A DNA stretch of 64,000 bases from Galeopsis tetrahit (Eukaryota; Streptophyta; Magnoliopsida; Lamiales; Lamiaceae), in the NCBI GenBank assembly GCA_963675135.1, contig OY776131.1, positions 29,379,881 to 29,443,880 of the forward strand. The letters run 5' to 3'. The notes under the pieces were generated by a model, which saw nothing but the letters and a program-made list of their open reading frames with translations, had not been told where the DNA came from and searched no databases. Shown here in pieces: positions 33,632 through 45,360 of the stretch. Position numbers and translations under genes: made by a program. Every line of letters starts with the position of its first letter. Position 1 is the stretch's first letter.

Positions 33632-35120
33632 TTGTTATATATATGGGAGTAGTGATATAGAACCAAGGGTTTTTTATGGAACTACGCGTCATCATCCACA
33701 TGATTTTTATTAATATATTTTAAAAGATAATTTAAAATAAATCTTATCCATTGAAATATATTTTAATTTTTTAATATCTAATCTCTCACTTAACTGTTAG
33801 TAAAAATCAGAAAACATCCTAAAAAAAAGCAAATCAAATCTTCCATCTGCCCATCAACCAACTATTTTTTTATTTTATTTACAATTTATTAATGGAAAAG
33901 TTTTTATCCATGATTTTTTTTTTATGACAAAATTTATAATTTAACAATAAAATGATAAAAAAAATGATAATATTGAATCAAAACAGAGTCATTTGGTTGT
34001 TTTAAGAGAAGATTAACTTACAGGGATGAATATTATAATATGAAACAATGCAATGTCGAAAGCTATTACTCAAGCATTCCCACCTACCTATTATAATATG
34101 AAAAATGTAATATTATATTGAGAGACATCTCATGAATAATATTATATTCAGAGGCACCTGAGTAGTTGATGGGTTCTGTGAAACACATTTTTAGTGTCAG
34201 AATATATCAAAATGTAAGTCAATATGACCAATAGAAACACAAATGGTCAATTTGTTTTGTGCTTCCAGACGCAAATGATCAATTTGCTGTGTGCTTAAAT
34301 ATATCAAAATGTAAGTAATATGACCAATAGAAACACAAATGGTCAATTTGTTTTGTGCTTCCAGAAACAAGTTGATAATGCGTGATGGGAGCAGTCAAAC
34401 AACTAATAAATACGTCCTCCATTTTTTTAGATTTTCGAGTCAAACTAGTCTTAGCTAATAAGTACATCCTCCATTTTTATTTTCGAGTCAAACAAGTCGT
34501 TGAATTAGGTAATAAGTACATCCTAGTACATCCGACAAAGAATGCAAAGGTGTAACCTACAAAATGGTACAAATCAATTTTAATTCAATATTATCATTTT
34601 TTTTATCATGTTACTTGCTAAATTAAATTAGATCAATTTTAATTCAATATTATCATTTTTTTTATCATGTTACTATTAAATTATAAATTATGTCATCCAT
34701 CACCCCTATTTGTTTTGGTTAGTAAATTAAAAACAAAAAATCATAGATAAGAACTTGTCCATTATATACAAGTGAATTTCCTAATGTATGATACATCAAA
34801 TCTTTCTAAAATATTTTATGAAATAACTGTTACAAAATTATACATATACAAGGACGACAAAATTAAGGTATGAAATTAATTTTTTTTTTTTGCTGAGAAA
34901 ATAAGTAATAATTTGTTTTGGAGATGTTTTCTGGGTTTTAAGTGAAATATTAGATATTAAAAAATTAAAATATATTTTAATGGATAAGATTTAATTTAAA
35001 TTATTTTTTAAAATATACTATTAATAAGAATTATGTGGATGATGACGCAGAGTGACACCTACTAATCGGTAAAGTTTAGTATGCACTCGAGTGCATGTTG
35101 TGCACCCTAGTCTAAAGAAA
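33272..35120. repeat. Tandem compound unit, copy B
   Basis: Uninterrupted version of the unit at 28102-33271, about 1.85 kb, directly following it. It preserves the empty sites of both insertions found in copy A. Confidence 0.85.
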
Positions 35121-35636
35121 AGTGTATGTTATTAAAATGAAAAGTACAACACAATATTAGTGTAAGTTACTATGACTAAAAATATTATTATACAGTTTAA
35201 TAATTGAAAAGTGAAACACCATTTACCAAAAAGTGTAAGTCAGTAAAACTGAAAAATGCAACATGGAAATAATCCCAATACCCAATAATAGTCCCCCAAC
35301 AATGTGGTCCCCAATTCTTGTGGTCCCCAACTCCTTTGTGGGAAATTATTATGGGACCACATTCCCCATCTCCTTTGTGGGGAATTATTGGCACTTGTGG
35401 ATTATTATTGACCGTCACGCTAGGGATCCTTTGAGACTCCCGGGAATCTTTTGAGATGCCCTAGGCATCTTTCGAGACTCCCGGGAATCCTTTGAGACAC
35501 CTTTAAAATTAGCAGGATCTATTTCAGACGTAATTTAAATATGAATTATCATAAATCTAATTTCATAATTTAAACAAATTAAATCAACTAATTCATGTAA
35601 TGAATGTACGGTGTGCACAAAAGTCCAGACCAACCC
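35068..35636. mobile_element. MULE-like insertion with 9-bp target duplication
   Basis: CTACTAATC stands on both sides (35059-35067, 35637-35645). The ends GGTAAAGTTTAGTATGCAC and, inverted, GGGTTGGTCTGGACTTTTGT are weakly similar. The insertion splits the right inverted repeat of the surrounding element. Internal features are AAAAGTG(C/T)AA repeats (35115-35262) and a palindromic block near 35418-35500. Confidence 0.65.
35418..35500. repeat. Short repeat of GAGACTCCCGGGAATC units
   Basis: GAGACTCCCGGGAATC occurs twice, separated by a CTTTTGAGATGCCCTAGGCATC palindrome, with CCTTTGAGAC on both sides. GC-rich relative to its surroundings. Confidence 0.7.
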
Positions 35637-35678
35637 CTACTAATCTGGTTCCATAAGGTTGGTTCTATATCACTACTC

Positions 35679-36289
35679 ATATATATATGTGGAGTAATAA
35701 ATATGAAAAATATAGAAATATATTACATTTATATGTATAATATATATAAAAATTAATGATATAAACGGATTCGGGACACCAGGCGAGAGTGATATCCAAA
35801 CCTACTCCATTAGTAGTATAGTAAGGGATAGTGACTCTAAAAAATAGGGATGGCAGTGGACCGGGTCAGGTACCTAAACATTCGGTTCCATCTCATTTTA
35901 TAAACGGGATGAAGCGACTTGCACGGAGCACGCGGCGGGTCGGTGCGACCCATTATAAATTTAAAAAAAAAAAAATTGCAAAAATAATAAATACTGTTGA
36001 AAGTGTGCGTGGTATCTAGTGTTTAAATAAAGACAAAAATGTTACATAGAATGTTGAGACAAATAGTGCAAAACACCGACTCTAACATAGTATAAGAATG
36101 TAAATCACATAGCAGAAGACTTTAATATAGATTTTATTAATAACAAAGCCTATGTTAGTCTTATGGCGAAACACTTAACTTGTAAGTACAACAACTACTG
36201 GTCATAACTCCTAATAGGGAAGTCTTTCAGGTAAGATCCTATTTTTTAGGATCTCAACTCTCATGATCTCTCTACTCTAGATCCTTCTA
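35679..36289. other. Spacer without a recognised gene
   Basis: AT-rich apart from a GC-rich patch at 35850-35955 (GGGATGGCAGTGGACCGGGT...) that reads like fragmentary repeat DNA. No ORF of note. Confidence 0.4.
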
Positions 36290-36407
36290 GGTGTTGTTTG
36301 GTTAGGGATGGTGGTGGATGGGATGGTGATGGAGATTGGAAAAATATGGATGGGGGTAATCCATGAATAGTAATTGAATAAAAATTGTGTTTGGATTGAG
36401 ATTGAGG

Positions 36408-37742
36408 GGGTGTATTCAATTGAGATTTTGTTGGATTTTTTTGGACTTTTAAAATCTGGGGGTATTCAATCCGGATTTTTAAAAGTCTTTCAAAATTTTG
36501 AGGTATTCAATACGGATTTTAAAAAGTCTTTAGAAATCTTTAGGTATTCAACAATATATGGATTTTAATACTCTATGGATTTCGTTGGATTCTCCTTCAA
36601 AAATATAAATAAATTTCACTATTCAAAATCTCTTCTAAAAACTAGAGATTTCAGCGGATTCTCTCAAAAGGCCCTGAAAGAGAAGAAAAAAAAACTTTGT
36701 TGTTCTTCTAACAAAATTTCAAAGTCTCCTTCGAAAGCACATACAAACATTCTTGTTGTAATTCGAACCACAAAATCCTACACACAACCCTCTTCTTCAA
36801 ACCAAATAATATCAAGAAACGTAACTATGTTCTTCAATAAGGATCACAGATTCTTCACCATCATTATTATCATCTCTGTATATCGGCACAGTTGACACCG
36901 TGTTAGCAATAATATATTCTCAATCGCCTAATTTATAGCATTAATGCCAACTTTAAGATCTCAAGAACATTTATTCACGATCTTAAAATTTATAGCATTA
37001 ATGCCAACTTTAAGATCTCAAGAACATTTATTCACGATCTTAAAGTTAGCACGTGGTGTTCAATATCATCTAAAAGATTTTGGTGATCAAGGTCATTACC
37101 CAGAAATGCAATTGAGTTATTCAATTTTCGCGAGAGATTTTTTGGTATTTTCAAATCAAGCAGAGTTAGTATTGGCTGGATTACATAACTTTCTTAGGAA
37201 AGAATGTCATGAATTTCCAATTGAATAGGAAGAAGATCAAGATTCACCCCATCTCGACATGGATGGAAGATAAAATTTGGAATTGCTTTCTCAAAGCCAA
37301 TTACAACACAAAACTGAATAGGAAGAAGATCAAGATTCACCCCATCTCGACATGGATGGAAGATAAAATTTGGAATTGCTTTCTCAAAGCCAATTACAAC
37401 ACAAAACTGAAGCCGAGGTATAAACGTGGAAATGAAGATGAGAATAATAATGATGAATAATAATTTTTTTTTGAACTAATATATTTTTGGTATTTTTTCT
37501 AAATAATTTAGATAATTTTTTTTATATACAAGTGTGTTCGATATACGTTTGCATCCATAGTTTTAGGGGCGTAGTTTATGGAAATCCATGTAAATTAATA
37601 AAAAAATGTGTATTTTAGAATCCTGTCAAATCTATGAAAATCCATATAAATCAATAAAAAAGTCAGTCAAACTCTGCATAGAGTCTATGGATTTTCTAAA
37701 TCCACTGAAAAAAATCCAACAGAATCTCAATTGAATACACCC
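36408..37742. mobile_element. Non-autonomous PIF/Harbinger element, inner
   Basis: The inverted ends match over about 40 bp: GGGTGTATTCAATTGAGATT then TTGTTGGATTTTTTT on the left, the same inverted on the right. The interior carries a transposase remnant. The family is assigned from that remnant. The 3-bp target duplication is unclear (GAG left, TAA right). Confidence 0.75.
36944..37460 (+). pseudogene. Harbinger transposase C-terminal remnant
   Basis: Open frames 36944-37228 and 37209-37460. The stretch QAELVLAGLHNFLRKECHEF near the end of the first resembles the conserved LHNF(I/L)RKE tail of PIF/Harbinger DDE transposases, and YHLKDFGDQGHYPE resembles the sequence before its last catalytic region. 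The middle of the domain is deleted, so catalysis is impossible. There are two internal tandem duplications, 57 bp (36932-37045) and 93 bp (37222-37407), both multiples of three. Confidence 0.65.
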
Positions 37743-38061
37743 TAAATAGGTGTGGATGGAGAACTTTATGTCAAATTAAGCAGGAGAAAGAATAAATGTG
37801 TGGAAGAAAGTATGAGAGAGAATAAATATGTGGAAGAAAAGTAGGAGAGAGAATAAATGTGTGGAAGAAAAGTAGGAGAGAAAATGAGTGATTAAAAGAA
37901 AAAAAGATTGATGTGATTGTATAAAAATAGGTATATAGATGTATTATAGGAGTGAATGAGTATTTGAATGAGTATTTGGATGGAGAGGGATGGAGAGAGA
38001 TGGGATGGGGGATGGCCCATCCAAATCCGGATGGGCCAATCCCAAACCAAACACACCCTTA

Positions 38062-38641
38062 AGGTTCCAAGGTACTTCTAGCACGTTCTCCTTGGTTCCG
38101 GTCAACATTTAATGTAACATTTTAGAAAAGACTTAAAATAAATCACGAAAGGTCAAATTAAGATGTTGTTGATAATCTTAAGGCATTTAAGAGTTAACAA
38201 TATCTACAACTATATCTTTTAAAAAATGTGACATAAAATTTAGATTTGTATTAAAAAATAAATGAAATAATTTTGAAAACATGTTTATAAATTTGACAAA
38301 AACTTAATATTTTACGGAACTTAGATCAATAAAATTTGACCCGCCCTACCCAATTTGCACATTCATGTTAGATCGTGCATCGCAGAACAAGAAGAAAGAG
38401 AAAGAATTCTCATAAAATCTGATTGCTTGCACGAGAGAGAAGTATTAGAAAATCAGATAACGTCGATCAATTTTGTTAAGATTTTTATTAAATTCGATTT
38501 GCTAATCTCGAATGGTAGAAAAAAAAAATCAATATACTAGGATCTATTTTTATTTTGTTTTGGGGACGAACACATTTTATTGATGTAGCAACACATCTTT
38601 CTTTAAAAAAATAATAGCAACACAATTTTCAATACCTTACC
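38062..38641. other. Spacer, no gene seen
   Basis: AT-rich. A 61-codon open frame at 38355 has no recognisable features. Confidence 0.45.
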
Positions 38642-39289
38642 CTATGTTATTGGGAAAATTGCTTATAACAACAATTGACCCTACTCTAGTACAAATATCT
38701 ACAAGCTGAAAATTTCACTGCTAATAACAACAAAAGTGTACTTAAAGTCACAATTTTGCCCCTCGTTTGAAATTGTTTTGACAAAATCACACACACATTT
38801 TAGTATTTTACCGCAAAAGTTAATTCACCCATCACATCAGTCCAACTATACATGTTTTACTTTCACCTACCCTCTTCCTCCAATTTTGATAATTTTATAT
38901 TATATTAATCATTTATTAATTAAGTATAATATTATTATATTATATATTTATTAAAGTTCCACTATCAACATTAAAGTATTAACTAATTAATATAAATATT
39001 ATTTTTTATTGTTGTATGGGTTCATATTATTATTAATTATTATTTTAATTCATAATATCTAATTATTAATTATTAATCTTTAATATGTTTAATTATTTAT
39101 TTTATATTATTGTTTATTCATTAATATTTATATATGATTGACATAATATTTTTATATAATTTTTATATAATATTATATTTTATATTCAAATTTGTATTTG
39201 ATAAAGTATATTTTTAACAATTATTAATATTAATTTATTTGTTTAATTAATATTTTATATAATATTACATTATATTGTGTGTATATTTG

Positions 39290-39490
39290 TATACTAACAA
39301 CAAATAATGCATACACACATTGCATACTAGCAATAAATAATGCATACACACATTGCATATTAGCAACAAATAATGCATATACTGAGTAAACAATGCATAT
39401 TTACAACACATTGCATACTAGCAACAAACAATGCATATTTACAACACATTGCATACTAGCAACAAACAATGCATATACAGAGTAAACTGT
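39290..39490. repeat. Degenerate tandem repeat, GCATA...AGCAACAAATAAT
   Basis: At least six irregular units built from TTGCATACTAGCAACAAA and AATGCATA followed by CACACA, TTTACAACACA or TACTGAGTAAAC. Confidence 0.8.
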
Positions 39491-39990
39491 GCAAAAAAAA
39501 AAAAAATCATTTTTCTATCGTACTCCAATGCTTAAAACATGGTCAATATCGACTCTTTAAAATGAGCAAACTCTGAACAATATCATTACACCAAATATTG
39601 AACAAAGTTTGAGCAATGCTACCATTAATTTCTAATAAAATGAAAATTGACAATCCCACATTATTCATTACAAATTAAAGTCTTATTTAAGAGGCTCAAT
39701 CTTCAAGGATGAGATCGAAACTCAACGTAGCAGTCTCAAATAGGCAGCAACGTGTTCTTTGAGTTTGTGTACAAAATTTAATGATTTCGTAACCTTCTTC
39801 CTCCCTCATAGATTTGGTTCTGAAACAAAATTAAGATATTAGGTAAATTAAAGAGACCTAAGGCTACATGTAAAGCTAAAGGTAAGAGTAGAACACAATA
39901 TATTCAAATAAACAGATTACATAACATCAAGAAAATCCATAAACATATTACATAACATCAAGAAAGTTCATTCACATCAATACAAGTATT

Positions 39991-40115
39991 AGGGTGTGTT
40001 TTAAAACACAACTAACTGCTTCTAGAATCACTTATTTTCAAAGTTTTATTGTCACAACTTTTGAAAAAAAAAAAGTGATTCTGAAAGCAATTTGTAGAGT
40101 TTGCAAACACCCCTT
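39991..40115. mobile_element. Short MITE
   Basis: AGGGTGTGTTTTAAAACAC on the left and GTTTGCAAACACCCCTTT on the right are inverted, and AATCACTT / AAGTGATT pair internally. About 125 bp, hAT-like style. No target duplication seen. Confidence 0.5.
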
Positions 40116-40837
40116 TAATATATAATACCGATTAACTCAATAATGCGTCAAATAAAAGCTTAAGGAAACACAATCAGCTTCAAGGGCAACCAAATATAAT
40201 TACTAAAAACACCTAATGTTGTTAAAAAGCACACACAAAATCTGGCAAAACAAGTTTATACAAGACTTTGCATAAAATCTATGCATCAAAGAGGACACTT
40301 TCCTTTCCCATCTTCCTGAAACATTTTAATTTACCAGATGAAAATTCAGTAAATAGCCCAGTCTTGAGGATAAATAACAAACGCATAACCCACTGCACGC
40401 ATGTTATTCAAAGACTAACTAAACGAAATTTTAACTAACTACACAAATCTAGAAATGGAGTTCAGTTTGTTATCTCAATATATAATTAAAGCATAAACGA
40501 ATCAATTGAATTCCAATACTTTCTTGGATATTGAAAACAAGATAATAGTAGTATATTTATGCAAGAAAAGTCCCAGTGTTGAACTCAGGGCCGCACGTCA
40601 ATTGCAAAACATTCACAGATGTAATATTTGACTATCAAGAATAACAAAATTTGAAACTGAAATAGATCTTGATAAATAAATGAAATATGAAACTGAAATA
40701 CACAACCTCAAAATTTTGAATCGAGTACTTTCATCGAATGCCACAAGGGTTTTTTTTTTCTTCTTTTTTCTATGAGGACTTTCATCGAACACCATACAGT
40801 CATTCATTCACTTTGTGTAAAAGAACACGATGAATAC

Positions 40838-41041
40838 CTGTAAGAACACGATGACACCGCTCGAGGAGAGGTTAGAGTTTCGCGGCGGCCCTCCGTCTTC
40901 TATCATCGTTGAAGAACTCTCCCCTTCTCTAGTTCCGCCGCTCCACCCTATTCCTAAAGGAACCATCGATTCGTCGCCCACTGCACCACCTCCTCTACCA
41001 TTGTCACCACTGTAAGTTCTATAACCGCCAAAATTCGCCAT
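40838..41041 (-). pseudogene. First-exon-like captured segment inside MULE
   Basis: On the minus strand an ATG at 41041 opens 68 codons ending at a good donor (CAG|GTATTC at 40838). The peptide is Gly/Ser-rich (MANFGGYRTYSGDNGRGGG...). The preceding DNA looks like a plant 5' UTR, and base composition is far more GC-rich than the rest of the element. This fits capture of a host first exon by a Pack-MULE. The parent gene is not recognised, and the exon has no visible partner exon. Confidence 0.45.
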
Positions 41042-41501
41042 ACACTTCACAAATCCATGGTTTGTAGCCGCCGTCGAATTTTATCCTCAGATCTAGGATT
41101 TTTTCGTTCCCGATTCAAGTGGGAGATCTGATGAGTCTTGTGTCCTCCTTTCACGACGGCGACGCTTCACGTGCGGAGGCTTCTTGTAGGCGGTGCTCCA
41201 GCACCAATTTCACAATCCCTAATCCTCTATTTTAAGAGAGAAGTGGTAGAATTTGAACAAGGAAGAGAGTAGAGAGGCAAAAAATTTTCATATGGGAGAG
41301 TGAGATAAAAATGACGGATGAGGGGATGTTTCAAATAATTCTGAGTGAGTGAGGAGAGAGAAATTGAGAAATACTCGTAATTCAAAATAAGGGTAAAAAT
41401 GGAATTTTATCTTGTTTTTGTGGTTTTAAATAATAGCTTTTAAATGTTGTAGATTTGAGTGGTAGGGTGGAAAATTTGGTAGATATGAGTAAATATTCAC
41501 T

Positions 41502-41627
41502 ATGTTATTTTAAGGACAAATATGTGTTACTAAAAAAATCAATTATGTGTTACTTGTTCTTACAATGTTATTTTAAGGACAAATATGTGTTACTAAAAAA
41601 ATCAATTATGTGTTACTTGTTCTTACA
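41502..41627. repeat. 63-bp tandem duplication
   Basis: Two adjacent copies beginning ATGTTATTTTAAGGACAAAT, period 63 bp, starting within the right target duplication of the neighbouring MULE. Confidence 0.9.
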
Positions 41628-41705
41628 GTAACACACTAACACCCCAGAGTTTCTGTTAACCTTATGTGCACTTTTGAGTGATTTTTTTTAAAGATTTGTT
41701 TGACC

Positions 41706-42309
41706 AAGGTGTGTAAACAATTCGAATCGAAGCGAATACCGCAGTATTCGATTCAAGCGTATTCGCTTCGATTTGTGAAAGTATTCAAATATTCGTATTC
41801 GTTTATTTTTCGAATAATAAATTCAATTTAGTATTCGATTCGAGCGTATTCGCTTCGATTTGTGAAAGTATTCAAATATTTGTATTCGTTTATTTTTCGA
41901 ATAATAAATTCAATTTAGTATTGGATACTATTCGATTCAAATTTTTTGAAACATATTCTAAACAATATTTTTCAAGTATTCAATTCGAAATTGATTCGTA
42001 TTCAATACTATTTGATTGAAATTTTATGGAGAAAATCTATAAAATAATAGAGGACATTTGGAAAAATTGACTTAATTGAGGAAGGGAATATGGTGTGCAG
42101 TGATCTAAAATAAATAAATATATATATTATAAATATAATTGAATACTTACTAATATGAAATATTGAATATTATAATTTTGTATTTGTTTACTAATAGAAT
42201 AAAAAAATGTTTGTATATGAATTTAAATATTAAAATTACGAATACAAATATCATAATTTAAATACAAATACTGAATAAACCAACAAGAAGATTGATTTGT
42301 TTACAACTA
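41706..42309. mobile_element. hAT-type non-autonomous element with 8-bp target duplication
   Basis: GTTTGACC stands on both sides (41698-41705, 42310-42317). The ends AAGGTGTGTAAACAATTCGAATC and, inverted, TAGTTGTAAACAAATCAATC are imperfect inverted repeats. The interior is rich in ATTCG and includes a ~91 bp tandem duplication (GTATTCGATTC..GAATAATAAATTCAATTTA, 41750-41925). No transposase. Confidence 0.85.
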
Positions 42310-42317
42310 GTTTGACC

Positions 42318-42750
42318 TGATACGAAAAAGATTCGTGTACAAGAGTGTTGATGATGAGTCATGATAACTTTCCCCGACAAGAAGAGTCATAATGAGTCGT
42401 GCTGCCAAGATTTATAAGATTTCTTTGTAAAATCTATAGCTTCTCTTTTATTCAATTATACATAGCTCATGGTGAGCTATTAAGATAAAGATAGAGACTC
42501 TAAAAAAAATTATTAATAATATATTTTTTTAATTAAATATTAATCCTTAGTTACTTTGCTCCTTTCTCAGTTCTACATTATAGATTTTTTTTAATAAAAA
42601 ATAATTAATGCACTATTTTATAACATTAATTTATAGGAGTATATGATTATCTCTACAAGCAAAATATATATATATATATAAAGTATATTTCTTAATCTAT
42701 ACATAAATCAATTTTTTTTTAAATATTCTAAAATATTTATAAAAAAAGGG
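42318..42750. other. AT-rich spacer
   Basis: A (TA)n run near 42667-42680. No gene seen. Confidence 0.5.
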
Positions 42751-42813
42751 TCACACTTGTGTACCCCCTAGTGCACCGTACCCCTTAGTTTTAATTTTAA
42801 TTTTTTATTTATA

Positions 42814-43190
42814 TTTTATGTACACCCATTAATTTAATGAGTTCACTCCTAAATTATATTTTTACTACAGTTATCTGCACCCACTCATTTTATGAGTTCA
42901 CCCCCAAATCATTTTTTTTACAACAATTATCTACACCCGCTCATTTTATGAGTTCGCCCCTAAATTATTTTTTTACCACAGTTATCTACACCCCGCTCAT
43001 TTTATGAGTTCACCCCCAAATCATATTTATACTACAGTTATCTGCACCCGCTCATTTTATGAGTTCACCCCAAATCATTTCTTTTTTACAACGGTTCTCT
43101 ACACCCGCTAATTTTATAAGTTCACCCCTAATTTTTTTTACCACAATTCTCTGCACCCACTCATTTTATGAGTTCACCCCCAATTATTTT
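42814..43190. repeat. ~60-bp tandem array, left arm
   Basis: About six units, each ACAGTTATCTACACCCGCTC then ATTTTATGAGTTCACCCC then an AT-rich spacer of variable length. Confidence 0.88.
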
Positions 43191-44129
43191 TTTTTAAATA
43201 ATTACATTTAAAATACTATATTATCTTTTTATTAATTTACACAAAATATAATAATAAAATCAACCATAATTTATACATTTACAATATGTAGTCGAGTCAT
43301 TGTCGAGTTACCATCGATTCACCACTAAATCACCCATATTTTAGAAAAAGAAAATCGTAAAAACATAATTTAAAAAATCTATCAAAATAAGGCACAAATC
43401 TCAATTTTTTTTCTTTTTAATTTTTCTTCCCATTTTCAGTTTTTATTCAAAAAAATTTATTTCTTCATTGTTTTCATTAGTATTTTTTAAAATTTTAATA
43501 CAAAATAATATTGTATGTATGATTTTATTATACTCAATAATACAATAAGTAATAATCAGTAATACACTAATACCATTAAAAATAATTAGTACTCCAATAT
43601 CTTATACAATAACAAATAATTACACATATCTAATTATATTAAATAATACTAAAATCAATTATTAGTAATACCACGAACAGCAATCGGTAATACCATTAAT
43701 ATTAATCAATAAAATTTTATACAATAACAAATAATTCCACACATCCAATTATGTTCAATAATACCAAAAACAATTATCAGTAATACAATGAACAGTAATT
43801 AGTAATATCATGAACATTGATCAGTAATATCTTATACAATAATAAATAATTCCACAAATCCAATTATATTAAGTAATACCATAATCAATAATATGTAATA
43901 CCATAAATAATAATAATAATAATAATAATCAGTAATGTCTTAAACAATAATAAATAATTTCACACAATCAGTAATACCACAAACAATAACCAGTAATACC
44001 ACAATTAATAATTAATAATACTGTAATCAGTAATCATTAATTTTAATTCATTTGTATATTAATAGTAATACTACAATCAATAAATAGTAATACCAGTACC
44101 AATAACTAATAGTACCATAAAAAAAAAAG

Positions 44130-44790
44130 TGGAGGGACTGCAAATCGGGGTGTACTGAAGAAAATAGGGGGTGCACATTACCAAACCCAATTGAAGGGAA
44201 CCCTAGCCCAATGGGAGGGCATCCTAGGTCAGCAGTCGTCGTTTGAGATTTCACCAGCAAGGTCACCGGCTTTGAGTGTCGGTCAGTTAGAGATCCATCG
44301 GCAACATACTCACATTCCTCCGTCGGGCTGCCGTCAGCCGGAGGAAGAGGATGCACATTAGCATGATGAAGAAGACGGACAAAGCAATATAGCTTCGATT
44401 TAGGCAGAGATGAACGACGAGAGAGAGGCGGCGTCGATCCGAGTGTTGCAGGCGAGAGCCATTGATGCCGAAGAAGCTCCTGGATCGCGAACACAATGGA
44501 GATTGATCGAAGCAATCGCGTCGGTGGTCGAAATGAGAAGAGAATTCTGGCCGCCATGGATCGTTGCCGAGATGGAAGATGATGTCGATTGTCATGGAAG
44601 TGAAGAATCGCGATTGCGATTCGAATATGGGTCTTGGGCTTCAACGGCCGGGACGGAAGCGCCGCCGTCGCCGTCAAGGGGGTGGTCGGGCATGGTGGTG
44701 GTTGGGTCACCCGCCGATCGACATGAATTTTCGGCAGGTCCTTTACTCATCAAATTAAAATTGAAATTCAAGTGCACTACCGATCGACTA
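44130..44790. other. GC-rich captured-looking core
   Basis: Base composition changes sharply from the AT-rich flanks. Frames are open on both strands (44048-44710 minus, 44410-44793 plus), but no domain is recognised and the products look like low-complexity translations. Probably captured host sequence, not an active gene. Confidence 0.45.
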
Positions 44791-45157
44791 TAATAAAATC
44801 ATGCCTATAATATTATATTGTATTAAAATTTAAAAAATACACATGCAAAAAATGTAAAAGAAATGTAGGAAAATTTAAAATAAAAAAGAAAAAGGAAAAA
44901 ACAAATGAAGAAATAAAAAATTTGGAAAAAAAAAATAAAAATGGAAAAAGAGTAGGGGAAATGAAAATTAAAAAGTAAAAAATCGAGATTTATGGCTAAT
45001 TTTGATTTTTTTTTATTAATTATATTTTTACGATTTTTTTTAAAAATATGGGTGACTTGGTGGTGAATCGATTTTTTAGAGTTTATTTTATTATATTTTG
45101 TGTACATTAATAAAAGGATAATATATTCTTTTAAATGTGATTATTTTTCTAAAAATA

Positions 45158-45360
45158 TTTTGGGGTGAACTCATAAAATGTGCGAGTGCAGATAATCGTG
45201 GTAAAACAATAATATGTGGGTGAACTCATAAAATGAGCGGGTATAGATAACTGTGGTAAAAAATAATTTGGGGGTGAACTCATAAAATGAGCGGGTGTAG
45301 ATAACTGTTGTAAAAATATGATTAGGAGGTGAACTCATTAAATTAGTGGGTGCAGATAAA
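45158..45360. repeat. ~60-bp tandem array, right arm (inverted)
   Basis: Inverse of the left array: GGGTGAACTCATAAAATGAG then CGGGTGTAGATAACTGTGGT, about four units. Confidence 0.85.

Larger units (their letters stand above)
33645..35678. mobile_element. TIR element with long inverted repeats, host of a nested insertion
   Basis: The left end GGGAGTAGTGATATAGAACCAA and the inverse at 35650-35678 are terminal repeats; after removing the nested element 35068-35636 the repeats continue inward as CGTCATCATCCACATAATTC. Total arms are over 150 bp. No transposase. Flanks are (AT)n, so the target duplication cannot be read. The left end also occurs at 28502 in copy A. Confidence 0.65.
36290..38058. 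mobile_element. PIF/Harbinger-like element, outer of a nested pair
   Basis: Left end GGTGTTGTTTGGTTAGGGATGG and inverted right end GGGTGTGTTTGGTTTGGGATTGG, with CTA on the left and TTA on the right as a likely degenerate 3-bp target duplication. Interior GGATGG/GTGGATGG-rich sequence with AGAGAATAAATGTGTGGAAG repeated near 37785-37880. Another element (36408-37742) sits inside. Confidence 0.6.
38652..41499. mobile_element. MULE (2.85 kb) with 9-10 bp target duplication and captured-looking exon
   Basis: CTATGTTATT occurs immediately before (38642-38651) and after (41500-41509). The arms are long, diverged inverted repeats (left GGGAAAATTGCTTATAAC..., right, inverted, TGAATATTTACTCATATCTACC..., aligned through CAAATCTACAA). 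No transposase. It contains a GCATACTAGCAACAAATAAT tandem array and a GC-rich first-exon-like segment on the minus strand. Confidence 0.8.

Noticed and set aside
39290..39490. CRISPR-like repeat array
   Set aside because: Units are irregular and diverged, there are no unique equal-length spacers, and the host is a plant.
40613..40807. 64-codon minus-strand frame beside the captured exon
   Set aside because: Low complexity (poly-Lys from a T run), probably intron sequence of the captured fragment.
44048..44710. 220-codon minus-strand open frame in the GC-rich core
   Set aside because: No recognisable domain, low-complexity ends, competing open frame on the other strand, and it lies inside a transposon-like element.
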